DNA from: Phylloscopus collybita
Lineage: Eukaryota; Chordata; Aves; Passeriformes; Phylloscopidae
DNA length: 64,000 bases
Direction of reading: 5' to 3'
Assembly: GCA_027886175.1 (NCBI GenBank)
Contig: JAJNNQ010000024.1
Location: forward strand, 30,235,001-30,299,000
Part shown: positions 1 to 47,269 of the stretch, piece after piece
Numbering within the stretch: the stretch's first letter is position 1
Layout: the number at the start of each line of letters is the position of its first letter
Notes under the pieces: generated by a model
What the model was told of the DNA's origin: nothing
The model's input: the letters and a program-made list of their open reading frames with translations, nothing else
Database searches by the model: none
Position numbers and translations under genes: made by a program

Positions 1-2718
1 TGAAGTCCTTTGCCAGGAGGCTGATCTCAGCACGGGGAGCACGGAGTGCAGAGTGAGACCTGCGTGTCTCACCCCAACTCAAAGGCTTGACCATGTCTCT
101 CAGTCTCATGGAGCACCTCATGCTCTCAAGTTGGGTCTATCCCAACCCAGGGACAGCTCTTGCCTCAAGGGAGGGATTTTGTGACACTCCTGTGGCTGAC
201 AGTAAAAGTTGTGCCTGCCCTCATCTGGGCACAACAGCCCAAATGCTGAGGAGGGGGAGAAGGCAGAGCAATCACCAGCACCTTTCCAGACTGCCCAAGT
301 CTCTGCTAGCATGAACTTCTGAGGGGTAAGAACCAGTCTGCCTAAATATTCAATGGGAAGGCCTTATTGCCAGTCCAGAGATACAATCCTAAAAGGATGG
401 TCTTGGACAAAATGTTCAAGAGGTCAGCACTCAACAGCCAGTCCTGAGCTGAATGCTGACAGAGGGACTGCCCAGATGCATCCTGCCATGGAACCCCATT
501 CAGTCTGTGCCTGGACTGTTCTTGGGCATTAAACATTCACATTAATGCACTGACACTGCGACAGACAGGACTTGATATTGCTTCCTGAGCAGGCACTGCC
601 AGAGAGGTGTCCTGGAAAAGAGGTGACATTAGGGACTCGAAGAAGCAACACAGCACTGAGCAGTTCCCCAACATCACAGTTCCCAGCAGGGTGCAGGGTG
701 GAGAGAAGCAGTCTCAGTACTCCCCAAAGAATGAAAAGGAGCCCACAGAGAAGAAGCCAATAGACAGAGGGACCACATCTCATTTCAGCATCAAAGATGT
801 GGGGTCATTACTGCTGGACATGTAAGTGGCCCAGCTAACACTGGAGGCCTTGGGCTGTGCTTCCCACACTGAGAAATTGCTGAGGCAAAGGATCCATGTC
901 GCATATCCTGCCAGAGAGATCTTGGAGGCTGTCAGACTGGTGGGGAGACAGACCCTCTTGCTGGTGACAGAATTCACCAGGGAACAGCATCTTGCACACG
1001 TGGGTGGTGGAGATTTTGGTTTGACGGCAAAATGGAGTCCTGGCAGGCCGTGTGGGACCGGGGTCACCACCTGTCCTGGGACATGGGTGTCTAACAGCAT
1101 CTGCTGCTCCTCTGGGCCATGACTGCTCGAGGCAGAGATGTCAGTCCTTCTGTGCTTCACGCCTGAAATCTCTCAGGGTACGTACTCTGCAGTCTCGTGG
1201 GTTCCTTAAGCAGTACCAAGGCAAAGGTATGCACATCCTGGATTATGCACAGGGGAAGCCAGAATTTGTCAGCCACTCACAGATCTCTCCACAGGAGAGA
1301 AAGAGCCGAAAACACTGCAAAGACACCTCCAGGAAAGGTGATCTGCATAAAAATGAAGAGCCTCCAGGCAGGATAGGAAGTGATCCCTGATCTACTGTGT
1401 GTGAGGCATCATCACTTGAAAGTAGAAAACTGAAATAGTAAAATATTTCCTCTGGCTTTTAGGTAGAAAAATAAAGAGGCAAGAGGGAAAGAAATGGAAA
1501 CAATTGAACAAGGTGGCATGCAGGTGATGGCCATGGCAGGCACTGAGGCACGCACCTCCCCATCTATCCACACATCCACAGACAGCCAGGGCTTCTGCTG
1601 CTTCCCAGCACCCTGCTGCTCCCGTGAAACACTTTCCCACTTTCCTGCAAGAAGCGAAGACGGCAGTCAGGAGACACAGCCCAGCCACAGCAGACCACAG
1701 GCCAAGGAACCTCCCCAGCACCAGCAGTGTTCCACCTGCACCCTGATTTCCTGTTTCCTGCTCAATTCTTCTGCCATTTAGAGACTCACCCCCCTGCCAG
1801 CTCTAACCAGCCAGTTCAGCCCCTGCTGAAATGCCAACACAGGCCTTAACACGTTGTGCAGGCACAGGCAGAGCACCTCACCCTGCCCAAACACGGATGC
1901 TGTGCAGGGGTGCATGGATGCCACAGCGCTCCCAGCTCAAGCACCCAGCAGCATCACCACCCAGGCCACATCTACGGATGGAAACTCTTGCATCCCTCAG
2001 CCCCTATTTTAGCTTCCATACCTAGCCTTAGCAATGATCCCAAAACTGATCGACTGCCATGTCCTTTCTCTTCCCTTCAGTACCTTTAGTGGGAAGCATT
2101 TTTTTTTCTCCAGAGCTTCACCTGCCTTGGCTGTGTCCACTTCTCCGTGATCACACTGCCTTTGTGGACCACACTGCCTCTCAGGAGGCTGCTCGCTCCC
2201 TCCTGACACCCTGCCAGGCCCCAGCCCCCATCACCACCAGAGGAGCAGCTGCTGCAGCCAGCCAGGAAAATGCTACAGGAGATGGTGGGACAGGGGATCC
2301 CCCACTGCGGTTACACTGAGGTGGGATATGGGACTGAGGGCAGGCAGGAAGGTGCTCTGGGATGCCCTGGTGTGGCAGAGGAGGCCAGGAAGCAGGAAGA
2401 GGAAGGTTCACAAGTCACAAGCCAGGATCAGTTTCGTTTTCCATCCCTCAGCCTCTGCACTGATGATGCTCCAGATTAAAAACAAGGCAGCCCATACAGC
2501 ACCCAGTGCCTGTTGAGGGCCAGTGGCTCTCAGAACAGGGATCTCACCACTGTCCCACCAGCCAGTCCCACCTGGCACGCCCAAGGGATGGGACTGTCCC
2601 ATGGGGAGACCCACTGACGTGGGCTTGGGGTCTGACGGACGACAGCCCTGCCTCAAACCCCGCGGCAGCAGAGGGAGAGCCCACACCCAGCCGAGCTGTA
2701 GAAAAGGCAATTGTCCCA
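1..2718. other. Left flank, no gene recognised
   Basis: I find no exon chain or recognisable protein here on either strand. The open frames present (the longest about 126 codons, minus strand, 780-1160) match no family I know and show no clustered splice sites. By human synteny the next gene leftwards would be GAPDH, but no GAPDH coding sequence is visible. A plus-strand AATAAA occurs near 1470-1475. It could belong to an upstream plus-strand gene or be chance. Confidence 0.5.
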
Positions 2719-3333
2719 TTTAATGACCTCGCCCCCGTAACACAGAGGTGAGCGCATCGCCGCCGGGCGGCCAAGCAAAGTGCACAGTGAGCGGGACTCG
2801 GCCCCGCCCTGCAGAAGGCGCGGCAGGGCTCGGCGTGCCCGGCCAGCAGCAAGGACAGGGAGAGCCCCGGGCTCGGTCCAGTTGGCACCAGTGTCAGGTC
2901 CAGTTTGCAGGGAGGTACGGCTCTCGTTGGGCTCCGTGCAGCACAGGGAGGGCAGGGGCAGGTCGGGTGTACCAGGACGGAGGCCAGAGGAGGTGGGTCT
3001 GGGGGCGCCTGGGAACGCGTCCCGCAGAACGCCACCGCGGCAGGTTTGGAGCCTCCCTGCCCGAACCACGGCTTAACCAAAGCAGGGAAAGGGAATAGAG
3101 AAGGGGCTGAAGGCAGAGCAGCCCCGGCAAGGGCCCTCAGGTCTATCTAGCTATTCCCATTTGCAAGGTATCCGGTGAGGGGGTGTGTGGGATCCGCCAA
3201 GCACCCCAAAACGGGAGTGAGCCTGGGTGACAGACGTTTACCAGCAGTTCCACGTCCCTGACAGTCTCTCCCAGGTGTGACTCAGGCAACCCCGTGCCAG
3301 GAAGGGGGTCCGAGGGAGCCGGGCCTCCCCTCA
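2700..3333 (-). other. IFFO1: Probable IFFO1 3' untranslated region
   Basis: This is the sequence between the IFFO1 TAA (3334-3336) and the candidate ATTAAA. It is unusually GC- and CpG-rich between about 2640 and 3070. No second gene was recognised in it. The CpG richness could also mark a small promoter, but I see no other support for one. Confidence 0.4.
2719..2724 (-). terminator. IFFO1: Candidate IFFO1 poly(A) signal (ATTAAA)
   Basis: The plus strand reads tttaat, which is ATTAAA on the minus strand, about 610 bases past the IFFO1 stop codon. It is the first hexamer of this type I see downstream of the stop. Cleavage would fall near 2695-2708. It is the common variant hexamer rather than AATAAA, so confidence is moderate. 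Confidence 0.4.
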
Positions 3334-19785
<16,452 letters not shown>

Positions 19786-19805
19786 TTGAGCAAGAGTATA
19801 AAACT

Positions 19806-19811
19806 TTTAAT
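19806..19811 (-). terminator. NOP2: NOP2 poly(A) signal (ATTAAA)
   Basis: The plus strand reads tttaat, ATTAAA on the minus strand, about 190 bases past the NOP2 stop codon. Cleavage would fall near 19785-19795, giving a short 3' untranslated region. No other hexamer lies between the stop and this site. Confidence 0.6.
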
Positions 19812-20001
19812 GGGTCAATGCATCAGTCCTTGATGCAAAGGGAAAGGAGCAAAGGGAAAGGAGCAAAGGGGGCTATCATTGTCCCAGACGGTCAGAGCTG
19901 CAGAGATGATCTGCACAGGGCAGCAAAGTGGGGGTTCACACAGAGCTGCAGCAGCCTTTGCTCTCCAAGGAAGGGACCAACACCTGGAAAAGCAGTTCCT
20001 C

Positions 20002-23000
20002 TCACTGTCCATTCGCTTTCACTCTATGCTTCTTCTTCCTGCTATGGACTTTAGGCTGCATCATTCTGGGAGAAGGCCGGACAGCCTTCAAGGGTCTCCT
20101 CTGTGCTTGCAATGAACGTTTCTTCTTTAAAGCAGGTTGGGGCAGCTTCTGCTCTTCTTTAGCTTTTGATCCCTCGAGTTTCTTCTTTTTTGACGGAGGC
20201 TCCGCGATGACGGCATCGGGGACTGCGGAGGGAGCTGCCGCTTCCACGGCAGGCCCTTCATCTGAAAGGAGAGAAAGGAGAAGGGTGAGAGCAACTCGTG
20301 TGCCTCCTGCAGGGGAAGCAGCCTGGGAGGGCAGGCCCAGCCAGCTGAGCTGAGCTCCAGCACTGTGTTACCTTTCTGTGCCTGCGGGATGGCGTTGGAG
20401 AACTTCTTGAACTTGGCGATGAAGAAGCCGTCCATATTGTGCGTGTGGGGGTAGAAACGCCGCGTAGACTTGAGGGACGGGTGGAAGCGACGGTCCTTGA
20501 ACCTGGAGGAGGAAGTGGGGTGAGGAGCAATAGAGCACCTCTGCTCAAACCTGGCCCCCCAGGAGCAGTCACGTGTGCAGCTTGTGACCTGGCACGCACC
20601 TGGTGAAGCCCTCCTTGCCAAAGTCCAGGCCTGTGGCCACCAAACGGACATTGCGCTTCTTCAGGGCATAATCCACAACCCACTCGTTCTCCTCCACCTG
20701 CCAGAGGCTAAGCATTAGGATCCAAAACTCGCCCTCTCCTGAGGAGGAGGTGACCACAGCAGAACACAGTAGAAGGCGCTTACCATGATGGAGCAAGTGC
20801 AGTAGACAATGTAGCCCCCTGTCTCCGAGGCAGCGTTGACTGAATCTATGGCACTAAGAATCAGCTCCTTCTGCAGGTGGGCACAACGCAGGATATCTGT
20901 CTCATCCTGAGAGGGAAAGAAAGGTTAGGATGCCACAGGCACAGGGAAGCACCCCAGGCCTCTGCTATGGATGAGGGAATGACAGAGAGCAAAGCACATG
21001 TAATATACAAGAGTTTGGAGTCTTCTGCAGAAGTAATCTCAAAAAACTAGCCCTGGTACAACGCACAGAACAGGAAAGGAAAAATGTACTGTAGGTGTCT
21101 CTCAAGAACAAAGCTGCCCCGAAGGCCTTCCTCTTGTGACTCATACTTGAGTCTGCACTGGTCACCCACCTTGTTGGTTTTGACAGCAGGATCTTTGGAA
21201 ATGACGCCTGTTCCACTACAAGGAGCATCAAGCAAGACACGGTCAAACCCTCCAAGAACCTACAGGCAGATGCAGATTTGGAATTACACTCACAGGTGGG
21301 GACTCAAAACAAGGCCAAGAATAGAAGGGGAACCAGAAGACTGGGAAGGCAAGAAAGACTCCTCCTGCCTTCCTGCCTCTGTATCCAGTAACACTCCCCA
21401 GCAGCTCTGCTCATCCTCCTGGGACAGGTGACTTTGGAGGGCACTGTTTCACTAAAGGGACAGCAGAGCAGCTCTGGGGAAGTGCTGTGAACAGGAACAT
21501 ACCTTGGGGAACTGGCGTCCATCGCAGTTACTCACAACAGCGTTGGTGACTCCCAGCCGGTGCAAGTTCCCTACCACGCTGCGCAGCCGCTCGGCACTGC
21601 TGTCATTGGCCAGGATCATCCCTGTGTTCTTCATCAACTGAGCTGCCAGAGGACAAAACACACCAGCAAGGGGCTGAAAAAACCTCTTGTGCCTTTGTCT
21701 CCAGTGACAGCCACCCCCTCCTTTCCTCCAGTTCAGTCCCCCTCCATTCCCCCTTTCTGTGGAAACTCCTCACTTGACAGAGCATCCCTCCCAAGGCTCC
21801 AGGGTGGTACCTATGTAGCTGGTCTTGCCTCCTGGGGCACAGCACATATCCAGGATGCGCTCATTCTCCTGGGGAGCCAGCGCCATCACAGGGAGAAGGC
21901 TGGAGGCTCCTTGCAGCATGTAGTGTCCAGCCAGATACTCTGGGGTGGCACCTGGGCAGGGAAGGCAAAACACATGATGATGACACGTGCAGGAAAGGGA
22001 AGCAGGAACGGGTGAGCTCAGCCCTGTACAGCAAATGTGATCTCACCGATGGGCACAGTGGAGTCATAAATAACAAGTCCCGTCTTCGACCACTTCCCCA
22101 AGGGGTCCAGATTCACGCCACGGTTGATTAGAGCCTGCAAGGCAAGGAGAAGGGACTGAGGCGCTGCTCCCTGGCACAGGCAGCTCAGGACACAGCCACT
22201 GGCTCCTGCTCACCTGTGCCAGGTCCCGCCGCCGCGTCTTCAGTGTGTTGGTGCGAATGGTGACAGGGCGGGGAACCTCGTTGGCCTCCAGGAAGTTCAC
22301 CAGCTGGATGGAAGGAGGGACAGAGAAGAGAGATAAAAATGAACTCTCAGGGAGGCAGCCAAACCCCTGCTGGTCAGCACAGCCACGGGCAGGGCAGGAA
22401 CCCACCTCAGGGAGCGGGAAGATGTCCATGAGCTTGGCGAGCAGGAAGTCGCTGTAGGAGTAGTAGGCGGCCATGTCCCGGCGCAGCAGCGCCAGGTATT
22501 CCTGCCGGGAGCGGCCCTCCTCCCGCTTCACCCCAAAGTCCTGCAGCACCTCCATGTTGCCCTGGATGCGCTGGTGGATGACGTGCAGGTCGGGAGGCTC
22601 AGCAGGTGGGAGCGCCGTCAAGGAATCACCAACAGCCACGGAAGGGGCACAGGGGCTCTTTACAAGCAGGATCAGCCGCGCTGGGCTCGCGCCCCGCAGC
22701 AGCGCCCGCGCCAGAAGGGCTCTGCTGGAACACTGCCTCCATCAGAGCTCAGCAGGGGCAGGGTTCAAGGGATGAAACCAGACAAAAAAGTTCACGAGGC
22801 AGAACTAGAGGGTGTTTAAAAGAATTGCTCTAGATAAACAGGGAAAAATAGAAAACAAAAAAAACCAAAACCCCAACAAAAGAAGTGTTTTAATACTGAA
22901 AGCATTACCTGCAGCAGAAAAGAGGCTAAAGCTCCCCAAGAGCAACCAAGGGGTACAGAAGAGAGTAAGAAGGGAGGCAGGAAATTAAAATCATCAAAGT

Positions 23001-25763
23001 CCAGCAGCAAGCACTTTGGATGCTAGAACTGCTGTCATCAGAAACTCTGGGAATGGGTCACACAAACACCCACCAGGAAAACCAGAGAGGCACAAACCAC
23101 GTAATAGAACATTGATATGTATTTAGGCCTAGAAAGGAAATTAGGGCAGGTTCCAAGCCCCACACAGGGCATCACAGATTTCCTAACTGTGCTATACAGA
23201 AGCACAGCATTATACAGTATCTATTAGGACAGCTCAGCTAAAAATACCTTGTCATGCACAGACACTTTTGCTAAGCAATATGCATGATAAAGTCCAAGTG
23301 AAACTCTCTGGTTGCAATCTGGGCCCCGTGCTGCATCACGCACATGGCTTATGGATGTCACAGATAAAAAGGATATCCTCCTTCTCCATCTCTTCACTAG
23401 TTGGCAGTTTAAATGGTTCATCTATATCCAGGTTGAGCTGCAGATCAGGGCCCTCTTCTTCCTTCTGTCCCATTTTCTGCTTGCTTGCCTCCTCTGCTTC
23501 CTCTTCCTCCTCCTCCTCCTCCTCTTCACTGTCATCTTCACTGAGGCCTTCCCTAAGGACAAAGAACAGGATCAAACAGACACTTCTCAGCTACCATTTC
23601 TTAGATGGCAGGAAAGGCAGAAGAATAACAACACAGGCTTCTCATCTATCCAGGAAAGGTTCTAGACACTCACCTGTCAGGCTTCTGCTTCAGGGCAGCT
23701 TTTTCAATAGGCAGCAGCTAAACAGAGACAAAAGATCAATCAAAAAAACATCCACAGTCTCCCCTTATTTCCCACCACCTGTGAAATTTACTTGCTGTTT
23801 GACAACAAACAAAAGCACTGAATGTTATGCTGGAATCAGCTACTAAACTTAAAATCATTCTTGTGAAGGAAAGAAGGGGAAAGTTCACCACCACCTCACC
23901 ATCCCCTGCCACTAAAGCCACCCCCCTTTCCCCCCAAGCCCAAGGAGTCCTTTCAGCCAACACTCCAAGTATTTCTCGTGTAATTAAGGGCAGGAAGTCC
24001 CTACCTCTTCTTCCTCTGATGATGAGGCACCATAATCGTCCACCATTTCCTCGCTGCTCCCATCCTCCTCCTCCATCTCCCAGCTTCCCTCTTCCACCTC
24101 ACCATCACTGGATAATTCCACATGGTTTCCTTTAGGTTGGGTTTTCTTGGCTTTGGCTGGAGCCAGCCACCTGGAATTGCCATCACTGAAGCCAGACTGG
24201 CCACGGGCAGTTTGTCCTGCTGCCTTTACAGCACGTTTCTTCTTCTGTGGAGACAGCTGCTCTTCAACTAGAGGCAGAAAAAATGATTAGAAGTTAGGCA
24301 TTATTTCCAAAATCAGCTGTTCTGCTTTTTCAGCTATTACACAAAGAGGCCTCAGTCCAAGTCCTGAGCTGCCTGTCCAGAGAGAGGGACTGCTTGCTCT
24401 CTACACCTCATAAATTACTGGGCATAGTCTCACCTCTCCCCCAGTGAACCTTTCAGGAGATTTAACTGGAATTACCAAACTAAAACACTGCCATAAAATT
24501 CTTATGGTATTTGCTCTGACATATTACGATACCCTCTGTCCCAAATCTTTGTCTACCCTTCCTTCTTTCTATTTCAAGAGTTTCCTGGGCTACGCAAGAC
24601 GTAACACAAAGATTTAAAAGCCTCAGCTATAAAAGCAGCCTGCAACAGCCTTGCTGTGAATGGAGGATAAGTAAAAAATGGATTTAACATACAGGGGAGA
24701 GACCTTTGACTAGTCCTACAGACAAAACTGCCTCCTGCATGGCAGCCACCAGCAATCAGATAGAATTCATTGTTATTATCTGTTAGAGGGAACCCAAAAG
24801 AGGGCCAAGATGAAGGGTCTGGAGGAGAAGCCTTGAGAGGAGCAGCTGAGGTCACTTGGTCTGTTCAGCCTGGAGAAGAGGAGACTGAGGGGAGAGCTCA
24901 CTGCAGGCTACAACTTCCTCAGGAGGGGAAGAGAAGGGGCAGGCACAGATCTCTTCTCTGTGATGACCAGTGACAGGGTCTGAGGGAATGGCAATCAAAG
25001 TTGTGTCTGGCGATACTTAGGTTGCATATCAGAAAGATTCTTCACACAGAGGGTGGCTGGGCACTGAAACAAGTTCCCAAGGAAAGTGATCACAGCCCCA
25101 AGCCCGCCTGAGTTCAAGAAGTGTTTGGACAACACTTTCAGGAATATGCTGCGGCTCTTGAGGTGATCCTGTGCAGGGCCTGGAGCTGGACTCAGTTACC
25201 TTTGTGGGTCCCTTCCAGCTCAGGATACTCTAGGATTCCGTGATTTAAAACAATCAAATTCCACATGTCCCTTGCCTCGAAAACGACGCCAGACAAGGCC
25301 GGTGGCGGCAGCGCCCGGGGGTTAGCAGGACGGGGGCTGGCCGGCCCGGTTCGGACCCGCTCCCAACACTCACTCACTCACCTGCCGGCTCCTGCTGTTC
25401 TCCTCCTGCTCCCAGCCGCCTCCTCCCCGCCGCTCCCAGCCGCCTCTTCGCAGCCCTGCATCGGGGAGGGAAGCGGCGATCAGCCCCGGCCCGGCCCGGC
25501 CCGCACACCCCGGCCCGCCGAGCCGCGCCCCTCACCTCCTTCTGCCGTGACTGGAGAGCTTCTTCCTGCCGGCCTCCGGCTCTGCGGGAAGACACGCGGC
25601 GGTCAGAGGGCCGCGGGCGCCGCGGGGCGGCCGCGGGCCGGTGCAGGCCGCACTTACCTGGCGGCAGGAAGCGGGCGAGCTCCACCTCGGCCCCGCGCTG
25701 CTTGCGGGCCTTGCGCCCGGGGCCGCGCTTCTCCTTCTTGGTGGGGTCGAGCTTCCGCCCCAT
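20002..25763 (-). CDS. NOP2: NOP2 (NOL1/p120), nucleolar 28S rRNA m5C methyltransferase
   Basis: Proliferation-linked nucleolar protein of 60S biogenesis; it transfers a methyl group from SAM to a 28S rRNA cytosine. Coding exons 5' to 3': 25658-25763, 25536-25581, 25382-25455, 24005-24267, 23674-23717, 23377-23552, 22406-22605, 22214-22303, 22047-22134, 21811-21951, 21503-21642, 21170-21259, 20784-20906, 20600-20697, 20372-20502, 20002-20261. Total 1980 nt, 659 aa. It starts [20 protein letters not shown] (basic, nucleolar-targeting type). Acidic runs follow in exons 4 and 6. The SAM loop [11 protein letters not shown] is near residues 395-406. Both NOL1/NOP2/Sun cysteines are present: PCSG Cys about 470 and YCTCS Cys about 524, 54 apart as in human 459/513. 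The C-terminal Lys-rich tail is far shorter than in human (812 or 855 aa). Confidence 0.96.
22606..23376 (-). other. NOP2: U12-type AT-AC intron of NOP2 ('P120 intron F')
   Basis: No GT donor in this region gives a frame-compatible join. Reading the intron as AT-AC does: the donor ATATCCTTTTT (plus strand 23366-23376) fits the U12 5' consensus exactly. TTCCTTGAC (plus strand 22617-22625) fits the U12 branch consensus TTCCTTRAY, with the branch A 12 bases from the 3' end CCCAC. The join gives MEKE-A-AEPPDL, aligning with human MEQDAQAPDL. The human p120/NOL1 gene carries the classic AT-AC intron at this place. Length is 771 nt. Confidence 0.93.
24790..25245 (+). mobile_element. CR1 LINE 3' fragment in NOP2 intron 3
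   Basis: Carries successive CR1 landmarks: 'ctgttcagcctggagaagag', 'ctgaggggagagctcac', 'caggaggggaag', 'agtgtttggacaacactttcagg', and the end 'gggtcccttccagctcaggatactctaggattccgtgat'. The longest CR1 copy here (about 455 bp), non-coding, antisense to NOP2. Confidence 0.93.
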
Positions 25764-25960
25764 GGCCGCCCTCCGCCACACGTGCCGCGCTCCCCGCCGC
25801 CCCGCGCACGCGCCCGCCGCCGGCCCGCCCCCGCGCCGCCGATCCTGACCGCTGATTGGCCCTGCCCGCAACGTCATCGGCGCGGGGCCCCGCCCCCGGG
25901 GCGCGTGGGGCCGCGGGCCCGCCCCGCCGCGGCAGCCCCGGGAGCGGGAATCCTGCCGCA
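25764..25960 (-). promoter_or_regulatory. NOP2: NOP2 promoter and CpG island
   Basis: CpG-rich sequence surrounds the first three NOP2 exons (about 25270-25960). Upstream of the start codon, the minus strand carries a CCAAT box (plus strand attgg, 25855-25859). It sits between GC boxes (cccgcccc) and a CRE-like half site (cgtcatcg, 25871-25878). No TATA box. Typical of a housekeeping promoter; binding is inferred from motifs only. Confidence 0.65.
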
Positions 25961-26084
25961 GGCACTCACGGGCGGCCCCCCAGCCGCGGCAGGGGCTCAA
26001 CAGCCCGAGGCAGGCAGCAGAGAAAGGCGGGGGGCAGAGGCAAGGGAAAGGAGTTATAGAAGCAGAGACTGTTAAGGTGGAGGC

Positions 26085-26200
26085 GAAGAGGTTAAGATCA
26101 TCTGGCCCAACACCCACGCCATGGTTAGGGACACCACTCCTGAGACCTCAAAGCCTGATCGAACCTGGCCTTAAACACTGCCAGGGTTGGGACATCTACT
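26085..26200 (-). mobile_element. CR1 LINE fragment between NOP2 and CHD4
   Basis: The minus-strand reading gives the CR1 segment order 'ccagg.. gttgggccagatgatcttaac'. On the plus strand, 'gatcatctggcccaacacccacgccatggttagggacacc' and 'cctggccttaaacactgccagggttggg' are visible. Short and diverged. It lies in the roughly 550-bp spacer between NOP2 and the CHD4 3' end. Confidence 0.85.
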
Positions 26201-26319
26201 GCCCTTCTCAGAGGTGCAGGATACCTCAAAAGCTGCTCTGATACAGCAGAAAGACACGACTTCTTTCACTGCTGAGACCACATACTTACCCACAGTACAC
26301 TCATGATAACACAGACAAC

Positions 26320-26873
26320 AAAATAAAATACAAGGAAACTTTATTTTTCAGTTTTATCAACGTTTTGCTCTGTTTTTTGTTGGTTTTTCATTGTTGTTTT
26401 CTTTTGTCTTCAAGCTGCTTATTAGTTGACAAGTCCGGTCAGTTTTTTGTATTAAAAAGGATTTTGATGGAGGTAGCTTTGTCTCTGTCCTGGCTTTTGC
26501 TTGGTCTTGCCTGCGCACTTGTCTCAGTAAACAAACTCAAAATAAAATTAAGAACGAAAACTGGAATTCCAGGCGGAGGCAGCGAGCAATGCAGCCAGGT
26601 TCTCCATGTAACAGACATGGCGCTGGGGCCTCCAGTCACTATATACAGAGTCCATCATACATCCATCCCCCTGTCTCCTAAACACACTCCTTGCTCCAAC
26701 GGGCTGGCTGCAGAGGAAGGAGTTGCTTCTCCTTCCAGAGACCTGAGCAGCAGCTTCCATGGAGGGAAACAGCACCCAGTCAGGAATGTCAGGCAGAGGG
26801 GTAGAGTGTGAAGGGGTGGGCTAGGGGGGTCACTTCAGCTTGGCCGAAAGGTCAACAGCACTGGGCCAGGAAC
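26320..26873 (-). other. CHD4: CHD4 3' untranslated region
   Basis: The sequence runs from the CHD4 stop codon (26874-26876) to the predicted cleavage site. It contains A/T-rich stretches and no recognised open frame. It ends only about 350 bases from the NOP2 promoter island, so the two genes are packed head to tail. Confidence 0.65.
26340..26345 (-). terminator. CHD4: CHD4 poly(A) signal (AATAAA)
   Basis: The plus strand reads tttatt, AATAAA on the minus strand, about 530 bases past the CHD4 stop codon. It is followed in the transcript direction by a U/GU-rich stretch (TTTTGTTGTCTGTGTT), as expected downstream of a cleavage site. Predicted cleavage is near 26315-26328. Confidence 0.75.
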
Positions 26874-46258
<19,385 letters not shown>

Positions 46259-47148
46259 TTACACAGGTTGTCGTCTTCTTGCCAGTATGGCCAGTACTTC
46301 ATTGAAAAGAAAAAGAGAAAGTTACAGCGAACCTGAACTCCGTTCTCCTAAGCAATAGTGCTACTAAGAGGATCTGCGAGAAAGCTTAGACAGCAACTTT
46401 ACTGGCTTTGGAGCCTATGGATAATAGAAACACTGGCAGCAAGTATCAGTTTAGAGTTGTGATAAAGCAGGCTTTGAAGACACCAGATATTAAACTGAGT
46501 CAGCAACTCATCTCTGGCGAGGAAGCCAAAACAGCTGTCCTAAAGAAAAACTCTCCCGTCCTCTGCAGCCGAGTGCCCTCGGTTATTTCTGCCTTCTCCA
46601 TGCCGGGAGAAGGCAGCGGGGCAAGCAAGGCAGCCGGGCTTCCAAGGGAGCCCTGGGGCCAGCGGGGCGGCTGTCAGCGCGGTGCCCTGGCCAGCAGCCC
46701 CAACCCGCCCCGGGCTGGCACTGCAGCGCTGGCCCTGCCCCTGCCCGGCCGCCGGCCGCACACAAAAGGCCGGGCGGGCTCGACAGCCCCGCTCCGCCGC
46801 CCCCGCCCGGAGCGGGGCTGCGCGGCGCAGGGCGGGGGCGGGGGGCACCGTCTCCCGGGCGGGGGCGCGGGGCGGGGCCGGGCAAGTCCGGCGGGCGTGT
46901 GGCGAGGGGCCGCCGCTCCCCGGGGACCGACGCAGGCCTGGGCTGCGGGCACCGGCGAGGCGGTTGCGGGGCGGGGGAGGAGGGGCCGAACCCGTCCTGC
47001 GGCCGCCCGGGCAGGGGGACGCCGCGTCCCCGGAGGAGCTGCGGCTGGAGCCGACGGGACGTCCGGCAGAGAGACGCGTCTGCTGGCCTGGACGCCCCGG
47101 GAGGCCGCAGATGGCCTTGCCCACCCTCCTTCCCTCCCGGCTCCTCAC

Positions 47149-47235
47149 CCGGCTCCGGACCCCAGCTCCTCTCTCGCCGCTGCCGCCGCTGAAGGGAAAA
47201 TGGCTCCGGCCGCGGCACCGCCTCTTAAAGGGGAA
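47149..47235 (-). other. CHD4: Probable CHD4 untranslated exon 1
   Basis: The minus strand shows GCCATTTTCCCTTCAGCGGC followed by a (CGG)-rich stretch, GAGAGAGGAGCTGGGGTCCG, and a good donor GCCGG|GTGAGGAG (donor bases at 47147-47148). A matching acceptor (CCCAG, near 46253) precedes the start-codon exon. The 5' end was not placed: the upstream CTTTAAGAGG block near 47220-47230 is only a guide. With this exon the gene has 40, the human number. Confidence 0.5.
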
Positions 47236-47269
47236 AAAAACCCGGCTAGGCTCCGCCCCCTCCCGCCTA

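Noticed and set aside
1..2700. Search for GAPDH at the left edge, expected from synteny
   Set aside because: No GAPDH-like peptide (such as the INGFGRIG or WYDNEFGYS regions) is present on either strand, so the gene is outside the window or rearranged.
23336..23376. GT donors for NOP2 exon 6 at TCT|GTGACA or CAT|GTGCGT
   Set aside because: Neither phase joins to a usable AG acceptor before the conserved PPDL segment. The AT-AC reading fits the donor, branch, phase and protein at once.
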